Part shown: positions 12,035-21,843 of the stretch, one piece after another | Layout of the letters: every line of letters begins with the position of its first letter | How positions within the stretch are numbered: the stretch's first letter is position 1 | Source of the DNA: Pontivivens nitratireducens | GTDB taxonomy: Bacteria; Pseudomonadota; Alphaproteobacteria; Rhodobacterales; Rhodobacteraceae | Assembly: GCF_014235845.1 (NCBI RefSeq) | Contig: NZ_JACJUQ010000012.1 | Coordinates: 1 to 64,000, forward strand | Direction: 5' to 3' | DNA: 64,000 bases | Notes under the pieces: model-generated | Seen by the model: only the letters and a program-made list of their open reading frames with translations | Database searches by the model: none | What the model was told of the DNA's origin: nothing | Made by a program: the position numbers and the translations under genes

Positions 12035-12460
12035 TCAGCCGACCACCAGCGCCACGCCGAGCGACAGCCACATCAGCGCCAGTGCACCCAGTCCGGCGGC
12101 AAATATCTTGAACCGGGTGGGCAGGTGGTTGCTGCCGACATGGATCATTCGGTGGGCGAGCCGCGATACGAAATACAGCGCCGCCCCGATGCCCACACCC
12201 CAGTTCACCGCCCCCAGCGCCGCCGCCAGCGCGACACCGCTATAAAGGAGGATCGGCGTTTCGAACTGATTGTGCGCATTGTTTTGCCAGGCCCGTACAT
12301 CCGACGCGAAATTCATCGGATTCAGCGCAATATCGCTGAAATCCGTCTCTCGTGACTTTAACGAGTTCAACCGTTTGCGCCCCATGCTCAGAATGGCCCA
12401 GAAGGTCAGGGCGACCTGTCCGAACACGGCGAGGAGGGCGAGGGTCATTGCTGGGGTCAT
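12035..12460 (-). CDS. MAPEG family membrane protein
   Basis: A 141-residue protein with four predicted transmembrane helices (about 5-25, 60-85, 92-110 and 115-140). The motif NPMNFASDVRAWQNNAHNQFET fits the MAPEG family (membrane-associated eicosanoid and glutathione metabolism). Bacterial members have no settled role. The start at 12460 has GGAA 6 bases before the ATG. It is the first gene of the MAPEG-rsmB pair and is divergent from the lytic transglycosylase. Confidence 0.8.
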   Translation of the reverse strand: MTPAMTLALLAVFGQVALTFWAILSMGRKRLNSLKSRETDFSDIALNPMNFASDVRAWQNNAHNQFETPILLYSGVALAAALGAVNWGVGIGAALYFVSRLAHRMIHVGSNHLPTRFKIFAAGLGALALMWLSLGVALVVG

Positions 12461-12575
12461 GGGTCGTTCCTGTGTCACATCGGGGGCGCACAATGCTGCC
12501 GCGCGTATATGATGGCAAGGACGCCCTTGCGGCAAGATGGCTTGGCGTGGGGGTGATCCGTTCTAAGTGCGTTCC

Positions 12576-13448
12576 ATGTTCCGCTTTGCCCTGATCCTCA
12601 TCCCGCTCGTCATGCTGGCTGGTGCCGTGTCCGCCGAGGTGCAGACACGCAAGCCCGGTGTGCGCGAATGTTCGCCCGATCTGTCGATCTGCATCGCGCC
12701 GGACCGATACCTTTCCGACACCTGCTTCGCGATGAGCGAGGCCGCGCGGCAAGCTGGACTGAACCGTGACTTTTTCACCCGGCTGATCTGGAGGGAAAGC
12801 CGCTTTGACCCCAATGCCCTCAGCCCGGCTGGCGCGCGTGGCATCGCCCAGTTCATCGACGGCACCGCAGCCCTGCGCGATCTGGCCGATCCCTACAATC
12901 CGGCCGAAGCGTTGCAGACCTCCGCCTGGTATCTGGCGGAATTGCGGGACCGGTTCGGCTCGCTCGGGCTGGCGGCGGTGGCATATAATGCGGGGGAACG
13001 GCGTGCGGCGGAGTTTCTGGACGGCAATCCCTTCCTGCCCTACGAAACGCGCGCCTATGTTTCCGCCATCACCGGCTTGGACGCTGAAAGCTGGCGCGCC
13101 GATCCGCCCGACCAAATCGACCTCACCCTGGATCCAGCGCGCGACTTCTTTGCCGCGTGCGAGGCGCTGGACGTGCCGGAATTCGACGACAGCCCGGCCA
13201 TGCAGGCCTGGGGCGTGATGGTCGCGGCCCCCCGCACCGACGCGGCGGCCCGACGGATCGCGGGGTCGCTGCAACGACGCTACAGCGTGCTGGCCTCCGA
13301 AACGATGACGGTCACCCGACGCCAGGCACCCGGCCTGCCCGGTCGGCGCTATGTCGCACAGGTGACCCGCCCGGATCGGCCCTCCGCAATCACATTGTGC
13401 GACCGGCTGACCGCCAGTGGCGGATCGTGCCGGGTGATCCGCAACTGA
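12576..13448 (+). CDS. Secreted lytic transglycosylase (SLT family)
   Basis: A 290-residue periplasmic enzyme that cleaves peptidoglycan. A signal peptide (FALILIPLVMLAGAVSA) ends at about residue 20. The SLT domain has the catalytic Glu74 in LIWRESRFDP, then ARGIAQFIDGTA and VAYNAGE motifs. The C-terminal part (about 185-290) may be a SPOR-like wall-binding domain (YVAQVTRP...). A GTG at 12567 in the same frame is an alternative start. Its stop codon is immediately adjacent to the convergent stop of guaB, with no base between. Confidence 0.87.
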   Translation: MFRFALILIPLVMLAGAVSAEVQTRKPGVRECSPDLSICIAPDRYLSDTCFAMSEAARQAGLNRDFFTRLIWRESRFDPNALSPAGARGIAQFIDGTAALRDLADPYNPAEALQTSAWYLAELRDRFGSLGLAAVAYNAGERRAAEFLDGNPFLPYETRAYVSAITGLDAESWRADPPDQIDLTLDPARDFFAACEALDVPEFDDSPAMQAWGVMVAAPRTDAAARRIAGSLQRRYSVLASETMTVTRRQAPGLPGRRYVAQVTRPDRPSAITLCDRLTASGGSCRVIRN

Positions 13449-14942
<1,494 letters not shown>

Positions 14943-15090
14943 CTATTCCACGCTGCGCTGCAAAAGAAAAGACCCCTCGCACGGCCCATTGTATCGACAC
15001 ATGCAGGAAAGCCCCTGCCGTCGCCTGACGATCTGCCGGAATCCTGTGTATTCCGCACAGACCACCCGGTCGCGGCGGTTCCGTACGATG

Positions 15091-16032
15091 TCACAGCGCC
15101 AGCCGCGCCCGCGCCGCCGCGTATTCCTCGGCCAGTTTTGCCACCAGCTCACTCGCCGGACGCACCGCATCGACGGCGCCGATCCCCTGACCGGCCCCCC
15201 AGATCTCCTTCCAGGCCTTGGGCTTTTCACGTTCGGAACCGAAGCTCATGGTGCTTACGTCGCCGTCTGGCAGATTGTCCGGGTCCATGCCCACCGCCTC
15301 GATGCTGGCGCGCAGGTAGTTGCCGTGCACCCCGGTGAACAGGTTGGAATAGACGATATCGTCGGCGGACCCGTCCACGATCCCCTGTTTATAGGCGTCG
15401 GCGGCGCGGGCCTCATCCGTCGCAATAAAGGGTGAGCCGATATAGGCATAATCGGCCCCCATCGCTTGCGCGGCCAGGATCCCGTCACCGCTGGCAATGG
15501 ACCCGGACAACAGCAGTGGGCCATCAAACCAGGCGCGAATCTCACGCACCAGCGCAAATGGGTTGAGGCGACCGGCATGACCCCCCGCCCCCCACGCGAC
15601 CGCGATCAGACCGTCCGCGCCCTTTTCCACCGCCTTGCGCGCGAAGCGGTTGTTGATGACATCGTGCAGCGTGATGCCGCCCCACGCATGAACCGCATCG
15701 TTCAATTCGGCCCGCGCACCCAGCGAGGTGATGGTGATCGGCGGTGCATATTTTGCGCAGGTCTCCAGATCCTGCTCCAACCGGTCGTTCGAGCGATGCA
15801 CGATCTGGTTCACCGCATAGGGTGCCGCTGGTTGGTCGGGATGATCGCGATCATGCGCGGCCAGCGCTTCGGTGATTTCGGCCAACCACTCATCCAGTTG
15901 GCTTTGCGGGCGGGCGTTCAGGGCAGGAAAGCTGCCCACGATGCCGGCCTTGCACTGGGCAATTACCAGCGCGGGGTTCGAGATGATGAACAGCGGTGCC
16001 GCCACCGCAGGAATGCGAAGGTTGTCTATCAT
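15091..16032 (-). CDS. Nitronate monooxygenase / 2-nitropropane dioxygenase-like FMN enzyme
   Basis: A 313-residue TIM-barrel flavoprotein. The N-terminus IPAVAAPLFIISNPALV, the central GAGGHAGRLNPFALV and the YIGSPFIATDEA phosphate-binding region match the class I nitronate monooxygenase family. This family also holds enoyl reductase-like FMN enzymes, so the real substrate may be an unsaturated or hydroxy-acyl compound. It is the last gene of the maoC-ACAD-phosphatase-kinase operon; its ATG overlaps the stop of the kinase gene (ATGA at 16029-16032). Confidence 0.85.
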   Translation of the reverse strand: MIDNLRIPAVAAPLFIISNPALVIAQCKAGIVGSFPALNARPQSQLDEWLAEITEALAAHDRDHPDQPAAPYAVNQIVHRSNDRLEQDLETCAKYAPPITITSLGARAELNDAVHAWGGITLHDVINNRFARKAVEKGADGLIAVAWGAGGHAGRLNPFALVREIRAWFDGPLLLSGSIASGDGILAAQAMGADYAYIGSPFIATDEARAADAYKQGIVDGSADDIVYSNLFTGVHGNYLRASIEAVGMDPDNLPDGDVSTMSFGSEREKPKAWKEIWGAGQGIGAVDAVRPASELVAKLAEEYAAARARLAL

Positions 16033-17054
16033 TTGATCCTCATCAGGGCTGCCTGGGCAAACATCGGAACGTAAGCGCCCATTTTCAAACCGGATTCCGG
16101 GTTCGAAGCGTTGCCATCCAACGCGCGCTTCTTCACGCCCTGGATGATTGCCGCCATACGGAAAAAGGCGAAGGCGACGGGGTAGTCCAGATCGGGCACT
16201 TCGCTCAACCCGACGCGCTTCGCGTACAGTTCAGCGTAGGCATCGTCCTCGGGTATGCCCAACTCCGCCCGGTCCACGCCCATCAGGCCGCGCCCCTCGG
16301 TCCCCGGTGGCAATTGCCATTGCATGATCTGTGTGCCGAGATCGGCCAAGGGATGTCCCAGCGTGGACAGCTCCCAATCCAGCACCGCGTTGCACTGACC
16401 GGATGCGTCGAACAACAGGTTGTCGATGCGCCAGTCGCCATGGGCCAGGCGGGCCGGACCCTCGGGCGGGGTTTGCGCGTCGAGCCACGCGATCAGCTCC
16501 TCCATCGGTGCGATCGTCTCAGTCTCACAAGCGCGATACTGCTTGGACCAGCGCCCGACCTGCCGCTCGAAATAATTGCCCGGCGGACCGTAATCGCCCA
16601 GACCCACTTCCGCCGGATCGACGGAATGCAGCGCCGCCAGCGTGGCGTTCATGCTGTCATAGACCGCGACGCGCATGTCACGACTCTCACCCAGCAGCCG
16701 CGGATCGACCCAGTTCTGCCCCTGAACGAAGGACATGACATAGAACATTGTTCCCAATACGCTTTCATCCTCGCACAGATGCAGGGCATCCGGCACGGGA
16801 ACATCGGTATCACGCAGTGCGGACAAAACGCGATATTCCCGGTCAACCGCATGCGCGGATTTCAGCAACTCGCCGTCCGGCTTGCGCCGGATCACGTATT
16901 TTCCGCTGGCGGCCGTGACGATATATGTCGGATTCGACTGACCCTGCGCGGTTTTTTGCACATCCGTGACCGGGCCGCGAAAACCGGGAACGTGGGCCTG
17001 CAGATAGGGGGCAATGTCCGAGATGGTCTGACTGTCAGATATAGGTGCGGGCAT
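16029..17054 (-). CDS. APH-type phosphotransferase (ACAD10/LvaA-like kinase)
   Basis: A 341-residue aminoglycoside-phosphotransferase-fold kinase. The ATP site has YVIRRKPDGELLKSAH. The catalytic loop is LAHGDWRIDN (H205, D207, N212) and the metal-binding Asp is D226 in VLDWELSTLGHPLADLG. This is the subfamily that is fused to, or adjacent to, acyl-CoA dehydrogenases (ACAD10/ACAD11, and LvaA in the levulinate pathway), where it phosphorylates the hydroxyl of a 4-hydroxyacyl-CoA. An antibiotic-resistance role is unlikely. It overlaps the phosphatase gene by 20 bp. Confidence 0.85.
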   Translation of the reverse strand: MPAPISDSQTISDIAPYLQAHVPGFRGPVTDVQKTAQGQSNPTYIVTAASGKYVIRRKPDGELLKSAHAVDREYRVLSALRDTDVPVPDALHLCEDESVLGTMFYVMSFVQGQNWVDPRLLGESRDMRVAVYDSMNATLAALHSVDPAEVGLGDYGPPGNYFERQVGRWSKQYRACETETIAPMEELIAWLDAQTPPEGPARLAHGDWRIDNLLFDASGQCNAVLDWELSTLGHPLADLGTQIMQWQLPPGTEGRGLMGVDRAELGIPEDDAYAELYAKRVGLSEVPDLDYPVAFAFFRMAAIIQGVKKRALDGNASNPESGLKMGAYVPMFAQAALMRIK

Positions 17055-17694
17055 GACGGCGATCCTCCGGGTCTAGATGCGGGCTGGCGTTGAACAGGGA
17101 CAGGCGCAAACGCCCGTCCTCGACGATCAACCGGTGCACGCTGGCATTGTGGATGTTTATCAGCAGGTCCGCTGTCGTGCGCGGATCGAGGCCGAGCACC
17201 CGCGCCAGGGTCACGCCGATCACGCCACCTGAGGTCACCAGCAGCGTGCTGCCCCCCTGGGCCACGGCGGCATCGACTACGGCCTGGGTGCGGGTGCAGA
17301 ACGCCTCGTAACTCTCACCGGCATTTGAGATTTTTCCACTCGCCCAGTGCTCGAACAGGCGTGGAAACATCTCGATGAATTCGCCGCGCGACTCTGCCGG
17401 CCCGCTGCCGGTGGCTTGCCTGTATTGCGCGGCAAGGCTGTCGAAATGCAGTTCGTTCAGGCGCGGATCCTCGGCCGCGGGGGGCACGGCGAATGTTTGT
17501 GCGATGCCCTCCGCCGTTTCACGATGTCGCCGCAGCGACCCACGCGAGACGCGATCGACGCGCATGGCATGGGTGTGCATATAGCTGCCCAGCCAGCGCG
17601 CCTGCTCATGTCCCAGCGGGCTGAGCCGGTCGTAATCGTCGGTTCCGAACGACGCCTGCCCATGACGGACGAGAACGATTTCGCATTCGTGCAA
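17035..17694 (-). CDS. Histidine phosphatase superfamily protein
   Basis: A 219-residue phosphatase of the phosphoglycerate-mutase fold. The RHG motif is VLVRHGQASFG near the N-terminus. The second catalytic His is probably the late one in LLINIHNASVHRLI. Members remove phosphate from sugars, nucleotides or proteins. Here it lies between the acyl-CoA dehydrogenase and the APH-type kinase in one operon (gap 3 bp upstream, 20-bp overlap downstream), so its substrate may be a phosphorylated intermediate of that pathway. That is inference from context. Confidence 0.82.
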   Translation of the reverse strand: MHECEIVLVRHGQASFGTDDYDRLSPLGHEQARWLGSYMHTHAMRVDRVSRGSLRRHRETAEGIAQTFAVPPAAEDPRLNELHFDSLAAQYRQATGSGPAESRGEFIEMFPRLFEHWASGKISNAGESYEAFCTRTQAVVDAAVAQGGSTLLVTSGGVIGVTLARVLGLDPRTTADLLINIHNASVHRLIVEDGRLRLSLFNASPHLDPEDRRHARTYI

Positions 17695-17697
17695 GGT

Positions 17698-18930
17698 TCA
17701 GGTCGCCTGATTGGTGTAGGGCTTCAACTCCGTCCGCGCGACCTGCCGTCGGTGGACCGCATCCGGCCCGTCAGCCAGCCGTAGGGTGCGCACATGGGTC
17801 CAGGCCGCAGCCAAGGGCGTATCCTGTGAAATGCCCGCACCGCCATGCATCTGCACAGCCTCATCGATGACCTCCAGCGCGACGCGCGGGGCCACGACCT
17901 TGATCTGGCTGATCCACGGTGCCGCAGCGCGCGCGTCGCCCTGATCCATCATCCACGCGGCCTTCAGGCACAGCAGACGGGCCTGCTCGATCTTCATGCG
18001 AGCCTCCGCGATGATGTCGAAATTCGCCCCCAGCATGGCGAGGGGTTTACCGAAAGCCTCACGCTGGGTGGATCGACGGCACATCAGTTCCAGCGCCGCC
18101 TCGGCCTGTCCAATGGCGCGCATGCAGTGATGGATGCGGCCCGGCCCCAGACGGCCTTGCGAAATTTCGAAACCGCAGCCTTCCCCCAGCAGGATCGCAT
18201 CGGCGGGAACGCGCACGTCGGTGAAACGCATGTGCATGTGCCCGTGGGGCGCGTCGTCGTGGCCATAGACCTCCATCGCGCGCAGGATCTCGATGCCGGG
18301 CGTGTCCGCCGGAACCACGACCATGGAGTGCTGGCGATGCTTCGGGCGGTCATCCGACGGGGTGGCGACCATGACGATATAAACCTTGCAGCGGGGATCG
18401 CCCGCGCCGCTGATCCACCACTTTTCACCATTCAGAACATAGTCCTGCCCGTCGCGCACACAGGTCATCGCCATATTCGTCGCGTCCGAGGAAGCGACGT
18501 CGGGTTCGGTCATGGCATAGGCCGATCTGATCTCACCGTTCAAAAGCGGCTTGAGCCAGCGTTCCTTCATCTCGGGTGTGCCGTAACGCTCGAACACTTC
18601 CATGTTTCCGGTATCGGGCGCGGCGCAGTTGAAGACCTCCGCCGCCAGATGAACCTTGCCCATTTCCTCCGCCAGATAGGCGTATTCGACGGTGCTCAGA
18701 CCGTAGCCCCGCTCGGAGTCGGTCAGCCAGAAATTCCAGAGGTTACGGGACTTTGCCAAATCTTTGAGCCCCTCCAGGATCTCCGTCTGGCGGGGGGAAT
18801 ATTCGAAGCGGTTGCCAGTGGAGCCGACAAGTTCGAGGAACTCTTGCGAAAGCGGTGCGATCTCGGTCTGCACCATCTGCCGAACCTCTTGGATCAGCGG
18901 TTTCAGCCGTGAAGTAATGCCCAGTTCCAT
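17698..18930 (-). CDS. Acyl-CoA dehydrogenase, ACAD10/11-like
   Basis: A 410-residue FAD acyl-CoA dehydrogenase. Flavin/substrate motifs are SAYAMTEPDVASSDATN, LNGEKWWISGAGDP and the C-terminal QMHGGAGIS. The pairing with an APH-type kinase matches ACAD10/11 and the LvaC-type enzymes of Pseudomonas, which act on 4-phosphoryloxyacyl-CoA. The start at 18930 has GGGGAG at good spacing; the long upstream open frame is not used. It lies 121 bp after maoC and 3 bp before the phosphatase gene. Confidence 0.9.
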   Translation of the reverse strand: MELGITSRLKPLIQEVRQMVQTEIAPLSQEFLELVGSTGNRFEYSPRQTEILEGLKDLAKSRNLWNFWLTDSERGYGLSTVEYAYLAEEMGKVHLAAEVFNCAAPDTGNMEVFERYGTPEMKERWLKPLLNGEIRSAYAMTEPDVASSDATNMAMTCVRDGQDYVLNGEKWWISGAGDPRCKVYIVMVATPSDDRPKHRQHSMVVVPADTPGIEILRAMEVYGHDDAPHGHMHMRFTDVRVPADAILLGEGCGFEISQGRLGPGRIHHCMRAIGQAEAALELMCRRSTQREAFGKPLAMLGANFDIIAEARMKIEQARLLCLKAAWMMDQGDARAAAPWISQIKVVAPRVALEVIDEAVQMHGGAGISQDTPLAAAWTHVRTLRLADGPDAVHRRQVARTELKPYTNQAT

Positions 18931-19051
18931 GTCGCTCTCCCCTATGATTTTGGGGGCAGAGTGACGCGGCGCACCGCCGGGGGCAAGAGCGTCGTGGCGG
19001 CATTTTCGGCAAGCCGGGACCTGTCCGCGCCGCGACAGCGCAGGAAAATGC

Positions 19052-19531
19052 TCAGGTATCCGGCGTGAAGTACCCGCGCGATATCCATTTCGCGACCAGT
19101 GCGGGGTGGTCGGCGTCCTCAATCTCGACGGTTACGCTGTGGTGGGAGGTCACCTGCCCGGGTTCCTCCTCCAGCGCATCGAGGGTGAAGTGCCCCCTGA
19201 TGCGCGCGCCCGCCGGCACCGGCGTCAGAAACCGGACCTTGTCGAAACCGTAATTCACTCCCATCACCGTGCCATCGGCCAGGGGCACCGCATCGTAAGC
19301 CATCGGAGCGAGGTAGGACATCGTCAGAAATCCGTGCGCGATGGTGCTGCCGAACGGTGCCTCGGCGGCGCGGACCGGATCGACATGAATGAACTGTTCA
19401 TCCTGCGTGATGCGCGCGAAGTCGTCTATCAGGGTCTGGTCGATGGTGAACCATCTGGACGTGCCGATATGCTGGTCGATCATCCGGCGCAATTCGGCCA
19501 ATGGTATGCTGTGACGATGCGGAAGGCTCAT
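19052..19531 (-). CDS. MaoC-type (R)-specific enoyl-CoA hydratase
   Basis: A 159-residue hotdog-fold hydratase. The hydratase-2 motif is DEQFIHVDPVRAAEAPFGST followed by IAHGFLTMSYLAPM, with the catalytic Asp and His in place. It hydrates enoyl-CoA to (R)-3-hydroxyacyl-CoA or the reverse. It is the first gene of the five-gene operon 19531-15091. A GAGG lies about 9 bases before the ATG. The TSUP gene upstream on the same strand ends at 19563, so the two may be cotranscribed. Confidence 0.88.
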   Translation of the reverse strand: MSLPHRHSIPLAELRRMIDQHIGTSRWFTIDQTLIDDFARITQDEQFIHVDPVRAAEAPFGSTIAHGFLTMSYLAPMAYDAVPLADGTVMGVNYGFDKVRFLTPVPAGARIRGHFTLDALEEEPGQVTSHHSVTVEIEDADHPALVAKWISRGYFTPDT

Positions 19532-19562
19532 ATACCCGACCTCTCGTTGCGAAGAAAACCGC

Positions 19563-20381
19563 TCACCCGCCCAGACCTGAACGCAGCATGTTCATTGCCA
19601 TGATGAAGATAAACACGGCAAAGATCATCCGCAGCGGCCGAACCGGCAGCGCATGGGCCAGCCGCGCACCCAGTGGGGCGGTGACGAGGGTCATGGCGAT
19701 GACGATCAGGAATGCAGGCAAATTGACGTAGCCCACCGTCAGCGGCGGTGTCACAACGGGGTCTTGCAGCAGGAACCCGATGACGGATGGCACGGCGATC
19801 AGGATGCCGAACCCGGCTGCGGTGGCCACGGCGCGGTGGATCGGCACGTTGCTCAGCGTCATCAGCGGCACACCCAGCGAGCCGCCGCCGATTCCCATCA
19901 GGACAGACGTGATGCCTATACCCGGCGACAGGATCGCACGCAGGATCCCCTTGGGCATTTCCCGTGCCAATGTCCAGTCCGACCTGCCGAAGGCGAAATA
20001 GCCGGCGATCAGCGCCCCCAGAACGCCGAAGATCAGTTGCAATGTGGCGCTCTCCAACCCGCCGACGGCCCAGACGCCGACCACCGCGCCGATGGCGATA
20101 CCCGGTGCCCAGGCCTTCAGGATACCCCATTCCACCGCGCCCTTCTTGTGATGCGACGCGACGGAGCGGGCCGAGGTCACGATGATTGTGGCCAGCGAAG
20201 TGGCAAGACAGACGCGCATCAACTCGTCACTGGCATAGCCCGCGATGGTGAAGACATAGAAGAAAACCGGCACCAGCACGATCCCCCCGCCGAGGCCCAA
20301 CAGGCCCGCCACCACACCTGCAACGGCTCCCGTGAGCAGCAACAGGGCAATCAGCGGCAGCAATTCGAGAAGCGTTGTCAT
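19563..20381 (-). CDS. TSUP family permease (TauE/SafE-like)
   Basis: A 272-residue membrane protein with about eight hydrophobic segments. Two copies of the TSUP glycine motif are visible: GLLGLGGGIVLVPVFFY near residue 28 and GIGGGSLGVPLMTLSN in the middle. Family members export sulfite, sulfoacetate or other organic sulfur anions. The substrate here is unknown. The start at 20381 has AGGAT before it; the upstream open frame is not used. It lies 31 bp upstream of maoC and 103 bp downstream of dctD, all on the minus strand. Confidence 0.88.
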   Translation of the reverse strand: MTTLLELLPLIALLLLTGAVAGVVAGLLGLGGGIVLVPVFFYVFTIAGYASDELMRVCLATSLATIIVTSARSVASHHKKGAVEWGILKAWAPGIAIGAVVGVWAVGGLESATLQLIFGVLGALIAGYFAFGRSDWTLAREMPKGILRAILSPGIGITSVLMGIGGGSLGVPLMTLSNVPIHRAVATAAGFGILIAVPSVIGFLLQDPVVTPPLTVGYVNLPAFLIVIAMTLVTAPLGARLAHALPVRPLRMIFAVFIFIMAMNMLRSGLGG

Positions 20382-20484
20382 GGGGATCCTCGCTGAAACG
20401 GGCAGATGTAGTAGGCCAGACGAAATAGGCCCGACAAGGGCTAAGGCCTCGCCCGCTCCTTCGCAAGCGTCGCGACACCGCAGG

Positions 20485-21843
20485 TCAGACGAAGTCAGCG
20501 CGGCTGATGCCGTATTTCGCCATTTTCTCATTCAGGGTGCGGCGCGGCAGGGCCAGTTCCTCCATCACCGGGGTGATGGCGCCGTGATGACGACGCAGGG
20601 CGGCCTCGATCTGAAGCCGCTCGAACGCCTCCACATGATCCTTGAGGGGCCGCCGGGATGCCCCCTCCAACGTCTGCGCGGCCCTCTCCGAATCCGGTAT
20701 TTCCTCCCCCATCACAGCGCGTACCGTGCTGGAACCATGGCGGGAGCGTAAAACGAAACGTTCAGCGATATTGATAAGCTGCCGGTGATTTCCGGGCCAG
20801 TCATGTGCCAGCAGCGACGCGGCGTCCTCCGCTCCGATATCCGGGCGCGGGGTGTCATAATCCTGTGCGAAGCGGTCCACGTAGTGCTCGAACAACATCA
20901 TCACGTCCTGCCCCACGCTGCGCAGCGGGGGTGTGGTGATCTCCAGCGCGCTCAGCAGATAATACAGACCGGGCGATAACTGGCCGGAGGCGACCTCCTC
21001 CGCCACCTTGTCATCCGCGATGGTGGCGATCCGGGCGCGGATCGGCGTGCCATCGGACATCTTGCCGTCGGTCAGGGTCTGGCCCAGTCGGGCCTGCAAT
21101 CGCGCGGGCAAGGCGGCAACGTTTTCCAGCACGACCATGCCCTGCCCGGCTGCAATCAGCAGCGGCGGATTGCCGGATCGGTCGGGGGAGAAGACTCTCT
21201 CCTCGAAATGGGTCGGAGCCTCCGCCGCGCAATTCAACGTCAGAAACGGTTGCCCGGCATGGGACCCGGCGGCATGCAGCGCCCGCGCGACCAGACTGCG
21301 ACCCGCGCCACGCTCCCCGGTGATCAGGATCGGAGCGTCGGCGTGCGCATAGTCCAGAATCGCATCGCGCAGGCGCAAGGTCGGCGCGCTGTCCCCCATG
21401 ATCTGCCGCAACAGCACGGTGCCATCTGCCAGCTCGCGCCGAAGCATCCGGTTGTCGATGGTCAGACGGCGAGCGGCCCCGGCGCGGCGCACCAGATCGC
21501 TTAGCCGTTCGGGATCAAAGGGCTTTTCCACGAAATCGTAGGCTCCGGCGCGCATCGCCTCCACCGCCATGGTCACGTCACCGTGGCCTGTGATCAGGAT
21601 GACCGGCAGCGATCGGTCCTTTTTCTGCAACAGCGAGAGCAGTTCCAGCCCGTCGATTCCGGGCATCCGCACGTCCGAGATCACGACACCCGGATAGTCG
21701 GCATCGATCTGATCGAGGGCGGCGGTCGCGCAATCGAACGTGCGCGGAGCAAAGCCCGACAGGTCCAGCCACTGGCTGACCGAGGCGCGCATGTCCTCCT
21801 CGTCGTCGATGATGGTCACTGGCATCCGGTCTGGATCACTCAT
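20485..21843 (-). CDS. dctD: DctD-like response regulator with degenerate AAA+ domain
   Basis: A 452-residue NtrC-type regulator: receiver (1-120, phospho-Asp57 in VVISDVRMPGIDG), AAA+ domain (about 145-375) and Fis-type helix-turn-helix at the C-terminus (GAITPVMEELALPRRTLNEK). It is paired with the DctB kinase next door, so the role is probably C4-dicarboxylate uptake control. The GAFTGA loop that contacts sigma-54 is absent: the text runs from NCAAEAPTHFEERVFSPDRS straight to the Walker B region. Walker A is GERGAGRS (Arg for Lys182) and Walker B is VVLENV, not LDE. It is therefore unlikely to be a sigma-54 activator; see findings. Confidence 0.85.
   Translation of the reverse strand: MSDPDRMPVTIIDDEEDMRASVSQWLDLSGFAPRTFDCATAALDQIDADYPGVVISDVRMPGIDGLELLSLLQKKDRSLPVILITGHGDVTMAVEAMRAGAYDFVEKPFDPERLSDLVRRAGAARRLTIDNRMLRRELADGTVLLRQIMGDSAPTLRLRDAILDYAHADAPILITGERGAGRSLVARALHAAGSHAGQPFLTLNCAAEAPTHFEERVFSPDRSGNPPLLIAAGQGMVVLENVAALPARLQARLGQTLTDGKMSDGTPIRARIATIADDKVAEEVASGQLSPGLYYLLSALEITTPPLRSVGQDVMMLFEHYVDRFAQDYDTPRPDIGAEDAASLLAHDWPGNHRQLINIAERFVLRSRHGSSTVRAVMGEEIPDSERAAQTLEGASRRPLKDHVEAFERLQIEAALRRHHGAITPVMEELALPRRTLNEKMAKYGISRADFV

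Noticed and set aside
16029-17054. Aminoglycoside resistance gene
   Set aside because: The APH fold is shared, but the subfamily and operon with an acyl-CoA dehydrogenase point to acyl-CoA metabolism.
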